Shown here in pieces: positions 33,400-36,369 of a stretch of DNA of 36,369 nt. The stretch is from UBA1413 sp964472165 (GTDB lineage: Bacteria; Bacteroidota; Bacteroidia; Bacteroidales; Prolixibacteraceae), in assembly GCA_964472165.1 (NCBI GenBank), contig CAYYJE010000022.1, positions 1 through 36,369 on the forward strand. Direction: 5' to 3'. The stretch's first letter is position 1. Each line of letters starts with the position of its first letter. A program made the position numbers and the translations under genes. A model generated the notes under the pieces. That model saw only the letters and a program-made list of their open reading frames with translations, was not told where the DNA came from and did no database searches.

Positions 33400-33678
33400 A
33401 TGACTTCTGAAAAAACCAGTAAAGCGCATTCCGGGAAAACTGATGAATCAGTAGCTGATGAAAAAATGCTCATCCTCTACAACGATGACATTCATTCTTT
33501 TGATTATGTGATTGCCGCGCTTGTGGAGGTCTGTGATCATGAGTATTGTCAGGCATCCCAATGTGCCACCATTACCCACTACAAGGGTAAGTGTGACATT
33601 AAAAAGGGGGATCTTGCCAGGCTGAAACCAATGAAAGATGCGCTGATAGACAGGGAACTTTCTGTAACCATTGACTGA
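33400..33678 (+). CDS. clpS: ClpS-family Clp protease adaptor
   Basis: Adaptor that delivers N-degron substrates to ClpAP/ClpCP. 92 residues with a disordered N-terminus (1-22) and the core MLILYNDDIHSFDYVIAAL, the family NDDxxxxxxYVxxxL signature, ending RLKPMKDALIDRELSVTID. In place of the classical hydrophobic-pocket helix there is CDHEYCQASQCATITHYKGKC with four cysteines, common in Bacteroidota ClpS-like proteins but different from proteobacterial ClpS. Start is the ATG at 33400. Followed after 1 nt by nfeD. Confidence 0.85.
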   Translation: MTSEKTSKAHSGKTDESVADEKMLILYNDDIHSFDYVIAALVEVCDHEYCQASQCATITHYKGKCDIKKGDLARLKPMKDALIDRELSVTID

Positions 33679-33679
33679 T

Positions 33680-34153
33680 ATGACCATTCTTACCATAATT
33701 TTTCTGATCCTTATCGGATTGTTGCTGCTTATCCTTGAATTTGCAGTTATTCCGGGGATAACCATTGCCGGACTTGGCGGGGTTGCCATGCTGATCGGGA
33801 GTGTTTATCTTGCGTTTACGGAGTATGGAACTCTGGCCGGTTTTCTGACCCTTCTGGTTGTCATTGTATCTGCACCGCTTATTTTTTACTATTTTTTTCA
33901 ATCGAAAGCAGGGAAAAAGATGGTTCTCAACACCAATATTGACGGGAAAGTGGAGACCTTTAACGTGGAAAATGTAGGTATCGGCGACACAGGGATCACC
34001 CTGGGACGGTTGGCCCCATCGGGGAAGGTGAAGGTGAACGGGGAAACTGTGGATGCGCTGTCGACCGGATCGTTTATCGATCCCCATCAGCAGGTGAGAA
34101 TTGTAAAAATATTACCCAATAAAATCATTGTTGAATTAATAAAAAATGAATGA
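33680..34153 (+). CDS. NfeD-like membrane protein (short form)
   Basis: 157 residues: two or three N-terminal membrane helices (about 2-24, 28-50, 53-77) and a C-terminal OB-fold domain (about 90-157: GDTGITLGRLAPSGKVKVNGETVDALSTGSFI), the short NfeD type usually paired with flotillins. Start is the ATG at 33680, one base after the clpS stop; the ORF also opens with a TTG at 33671. It overlaps floA by 8 bp, so translation is probably coupled. It likely acts with FloA in membrane microdomain organisation. Confidence 0.88.
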   Translation: MTILTIIFLILIGLLLLILEFAVIPGITIAGLGGVAMLIGSVYLAFTEYGTLAGFLTLLVVIVSAPLIFYYFFQSKAGKKMVLNTNIDGKVETFNVENVGIGDTGITLGRLAPSGKVKVNGETVDALSTGSFIDPHQQVRIVKILPNKIIVELIKNE

Positions 34154-35135
34154 AATGGTAGAATCTTTCGGAGTTTTCGGAATGATAGCCGGGATACTCG
34201 TCCTGCTTATCGTATTTTTATATTTTGTGCCGGTTGGTCTTTGGTTTTCAGCGCTGGTATCAGGAGTGCGGATCAGTCTGCTGCAACTCTTCCTGATGCG
34301 GTTCCGTAAAGTTCCCCCCGGAGTGATCGTCAGGGCTATGATCGAAGGCACCAAGGCCGGGATACCCCTGAACAGGAACGACCTGGAAGCCCATTATCTC
34401 GCGGGCGGACATGTGGCCAGTGTGGTGCATGCCCTGGTGTCGGCTTCCAAAGCCAATATCCAGCTTTCTTTCAACATGGCTACGGCCATTGATCTTGCAG
34501 GCCGCGACGTGTTTGAAGCAGTCCAGATGTCGGTGAATCCCAAGGTGATCAACACTCCCCCCGTGACCGCGGTGGCCAAGGACGGGATCCAGCTGATCGC
34601 CAAAGCAAGGGTAACTGTCAGGGCCAATATCCGCCAGTTGGTGGGAGGCGCCGGTGAAGAAACTGTTCTTGCCCGCGTGGGCGAGGGAATCGTTTCAAGT
34701 ATCGGATCAGCCCATTCCCACAAGGAAGTACTCGAGAATCCCGACTTTATTTCCCGGACTGTCCTTGAAAAAGGATTGGATGCAGGTACCGCTTTCGAAA
34801 TTCTTTCGATCGATATTGCCGACATTGACATCGGCAAGAACATCGGAGCAGGACTGCAGATGGACCAGGCAGAAGCAGACAAGAACATCGCCCAGGCCAA
34901 AGCTGAAGAACGCCGGGCCATGGCCGTGGCCCTTGAACAGGAAATGCGCGCCAAGGCTCAGGAAGCCCGTGCCAAGGTGATCGAAGCCGAAGCGCAGATA
35001 CCCCTTGCCATTTCAGAAGCCTTCCGTACAGGAAACCTGGGTGTGATGGATTATATGAAGTACAAAAATATCATGGCCGACACCACCATGAGAGATTCCA
35101 TCGCCACAGAGGAACAAAACCGGAAAAAGAAATAA
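34146..35135 (+). CDS. floA: Flotillin-like protein FloA
   Basis: 329 residues, full length for FloA (UPF0365/YqfA). A membrane-embedded N-terminal segment (about 10-32) and a second hydrophobic stretch (35-50) anchor it from the cytoplasmic side. The SPFH-like domain follows (MSVNPKVINTPPVTAVAKDG, LARVGEGIVSSIGSA), and then an Ala/Glu-rich helical region (QAEADKNIAQAKAEERRAMA) that drives oligomerisation. The nfeD-floA pair is a standard membrane-raft module. Start is the ATG at 34146; an ATG at 34155 is possible. An intrinsic terminator lies 20 bp after the stop. Confidence 0.95.
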   Translation: MNEMVESFGVFGMIAGILVLLIVFLYFVPVGLWFSALVSGVRISLLQLFLMRFRKVPPGVIVRAMIEGTKAGIPLNRNDLEAHYLAGGHVASVVHALVSASKANIQLSFNMATAIDLAGRDVFEAVQMSVNPKVINTPPVTAVAKDGIQLIAKARVTVRANIRQLVGGAGEETVLARVGEGIVSSIGSAHSHKEVLENPDFISRTVLEKGLDAGTAFEILSIDIADIDIGKNIGAGLQMDQAEADKNIAQAKAEERRAMAVALEQEMRAKAQEARAKVIEAEAQIPLAISEAFRTGNLGVMDYMKYKNIMADTTMRDSIATEEQNRKKK

Positions 35136-35154
35136 CCCAAATCTTTCCTTCAAT

Positions 35155-35187
35155 AAAAGGCTGTCTGTTACAGGGCGGCCTTTTTTT
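35155..35187 (+). terminator. Intrinsic terminator after floA
   Basis: AAAAGGCTGTCTG pairs with CAGGGCGGCCTTT (two G-U wobbles and one bulge) over a TTA loop, followed by seven T (35181-35187). Ends the SPOR-clpS-nfeD-floA run. Confidence 0.85.
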
Positions 35188-35329
35188 ATCCCTTGTCAAA
35201 CCCGCTGATAACCAGTAATTTTTAAATTAATTAAAAAGTGGAAGCGGTCTTTCGAAAAAAATTGAAGGAACAATAAATGTTAAGTAAATATTAAAAAATG
35301 TTATTGAGCATGTTTTTGGGTCGCCAGAA

Positions 35330-35361
35330 TTTGGAAAGAAGGGTTGAGTGGGCTATCTTTG
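35330..35361 (+). promoter_or_regulatory. Complete Bacteroidota promoter with no gene behind it
   Basis: TTTG (35330-35333), a 20-nt spacer and TATCTTTG (35354-35361, exact TAnnTTTG). This is the best promoter match in the window, yet the next 80 nt hold no ORF and end in a strong terminator. See the ncRNA entry. Confidence 0.6.
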
Positions 35362-35367
35362 TGACGG

Positions 35368-35447
35368 TTTTAGTTTCATAGGTTTAGGTTTGATTAGTTT
35401 TATTGGTTTAGTTAGGTGAAAAGAACGAGTGATGACTCGTTCTTTTT
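35368..35447 (+). ncRNA. Candidate small RNA of about 80 nt
   Basis: Bounded by a full promoter (35330-35361) and an intrinsic terminator (35419-35447). The body is U/G-rich with GGTTTAG and TTAGTT words and no start codon with a usable frame. The predicted 5' end (about 35368) is inferred from the promoter. I do not recognise a known RNA family. It could also be the 5' fragment of an attenuated or decayed transcription unit. Confidence 0.45.
35419..35447 (+). terminator. Strong intrinsic terminator, symmetric
   Basis: AAAAGAACGAGT (35419-35430), a GATG loop and ACTCGTTCTTTT (35435-35446) form a perfect 12-bp stem followed by a T-rich tract. Flanking A and T runs mean it could also stop minus-strand transcription leaving the acyl-CoA synthetase gene. 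Confidence 0.88.
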
Positions 35448-35482
35448 CTTTTTACCCCTGAACCTGTTGGATCCCTGCACTT

Positions 35483-35512
35483 TTCCTTTTAACTTTTGCC
35501 TTTTAACTTGTT
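35483..35512. repeat. CTTTTAACTTTTGC-type words across the acyl-CoA synthetase stop
   Basis: Two copies of CCTTTTAACTT, 15 bp apart. On the minus strand, the TAA stop at 35505-35503 falls inside one copy. This is the same arrangement as at thrC. Confidence 0.7.
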
Positions 35513-36369
35513 CTCTCCCTGATTTCCACTCTTCTGATTTTTCCTGAAATTGTTTTGGGAAGTTCCTGTACGAACTCCACGATGCGGGGGTACTTATAGG
35601 GTGCCGTGCATTGTTTTACATGTTCCTGAATCTCTTTTTTCAGCGCATCGTTTCCCGGATAGTAATCAGATGCCAGCACAATGGTGGCTTTCACAACCTG
35701 ACCCCTGATCTCATCGGGGGCAGCGGTTACGGCACATTCCACGACGGCAGGATGTTCCATCAGCGCGCTCTCCACTTCGAACGGTCCGATGCGGTAGCCT
35801 GAACTTTTAATTACATCGTCGAGCCGGCCCACAAACCAGTAATATCCGTCTTCATCTCTCCAGGCCAGATCCCCGGTATGGTAAATACCTTCTGACCAAA
35901 CCGCTGCTGTTCTTTCCGCATCGCGGTAGTACCCGCTGAAAAGCCCGGGAGGAGGAATTTGGCCCGTCCGGATTACAATTTCTCCGGTTTCTCCTTCTTC
36001 GCAGGGTTTTCCGTCGGGATGGAGCAGCGTGATGTCGTACAATGGATTTGGCTTTCCCATCGAGCCGGGTTTGGGCTTCATCCATGGCCATGTAGCAATG
36101 GCCACCACCATTTCTGTCTGACCGAACCCTTCCATCAGTTTTAAGCCGGTAAGTTGATAAAACCGGTTGTATACCTCGGCATTAAGGGGTTCACCCGCCA
36201 CTGTGCAGTATTGAAGGGACGAGAGGTCGAAGCCTGAAAAATCCTCCCTGATCAGGTATCTGTAAATGGTGGGAGGAGCGCAAAAAGAGGTGATCCTGTA
36301 TTTGCCGATCAGCCGGAGCATATCGGAAGGGGTAAATTTCTCGTGGTCATACACAAATACGGCACAGCC
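35503..36369 (-). CDS. Acyl-CoA synthetase (AMP-forming), C-terminal part
   Basis: Activates a carboxylic acid to acyl-CoA through an acyl-AMP. 288 residues are visible; the N-terminal half lies beyond the window, and the frame is open to 36369. Seen are CAPPTIYRYLI, the A5 motif GFGQTEMVV, YHTGDLAWRDEDGYYWFVGRLDD (A7/A8), the hinge IKSSGYRIGPFEVE and the catalytic lysine in LPKTISGKIRRVEIR. The pattern fits the medium-chain/short-chain acyl-CoA synthetase branch (MACS-like) rather than long-chain FadD. The TAA stop lies in a short repeat word. Downstream is the symmetric terminator at 35419. Confidence 0.9.
   Translation of the reverse strand, partial: GCAVFVYDHEKFTPSDMLRLIGKYRITSFCAPPTIYRYLIREDFSGFDLSSLQYCTVAGEPLNAEVYNRFYQLTGLKLMEGFGQTEMVVAIATWPWMKPKPGSMGKPNPLYDITLLHPDGKPCEEGETGEIVIRTGQIPPPGLFSGYYRDAERTAAVWSEGIYHTGDLAWRDEDGYYWFVGRLDDVIKSSGYRIGPFEVESALMEHPAVVECAVTAAPDEIRGQVVKATIVLASDYYPGNDALKKEIQEHVKQCTAPYKYPRIVEFVQELPKTISGKIRRVEIRERTS

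Overview
Organism. The window reads as a chromosomal segment of an uncultured member of the Bacteroidota, most likely Bacteroidales-like. The evidence is: starts with almost no Shine-Dalgarno sequences; several good matches to the Bacteroidota promoter (TTG or TTTG, about 17-23 nt, TAnnTTTG) just upstream of predicted genes; a thr operon in which homoserine kinase is replaced by a phosphoglycerate-mutase-like protein; a TPR/SPOR protein followed by clpS, a short nfeD and floA; and many polyprenol-phosphate-dependent glycosyltransferase-like proteins. A run of exactly 100 N (22816-22915) marks a scaffold join, so the source is probably a draft or metagenome assembly. The taxon call is inference.

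Layout. 1-190: 8/16-bp tandem repeats. 212-5948: housekeeping genes (map, an acyl-ACP thioesterase, miaA, cutC, an exported thioredoxin-fold protein, coaD). 6176-17784: a glycan or lipid glycosylation island with three GT2 enzymes of the dolichyl-phosphate-mannose-synthase type, one SAM methyltransferase and five large polytopic GT-C-like proteins. 18001-18462: a DUF302 protein. 18466-23411: an AmmeMemoRadiSam operon (Memo fused to AMMECR1, then a membrane aminopropyltransferase-like protein, then the radical SAM enzyme). 23537-24499: a Tat-type lipoprotein sugar isomerase/epimerase-like protein. 24500-24836: a non-coding block made of several different short-unit repeats. 24837-31731: bcp, recA, thrA, an alternative homoserine kinase and thrC on the minus strand. 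31889-35135: SPOR protein, clpS, nfeD, floA. 35187-35450: a terminator and then a promoter-terminator pair that could make a small RNA of about 80 nt. 35503-36369: an acyl-CoA synthetase cut by the window end.

How the parts work together. ThrA, the ApgM-like kinase and ThrC together convert aspartate to threonine (aspartate-semialdehyde dehydrogenase is not in the window). The GT2 enzymes would charge polyprenyl phosphate with sugars and the GT-C-like proteins would use those donors on the far side of the membrane. The AmmeMemoRadiSam proteins carry export signals here (a Sec-type signal on Memo-AMMECR1, a Tat-like signal on the radical SAM enzyme) and sit with a polytopic aminopropyltransferase-like protein whose glycine-rich SAM motif is degenerate. 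This points to an envelope-located version of a system whose chemistry is not settled.

Most unusual signals. (1) Families of short tandem repeats with different sequences but a shared 8-9 bp unit length lie at gene ends, supply or adjoin the stop codons of several genes, and in one case lie in frame inside miaA. (2) The exported AmmeMemoRadiSam cluster. (3) A terminator between recA and thrA with a competing downstream arm, which looks like an attenuator. (4) An orphan small-RNA-like unit at 35330-35447.
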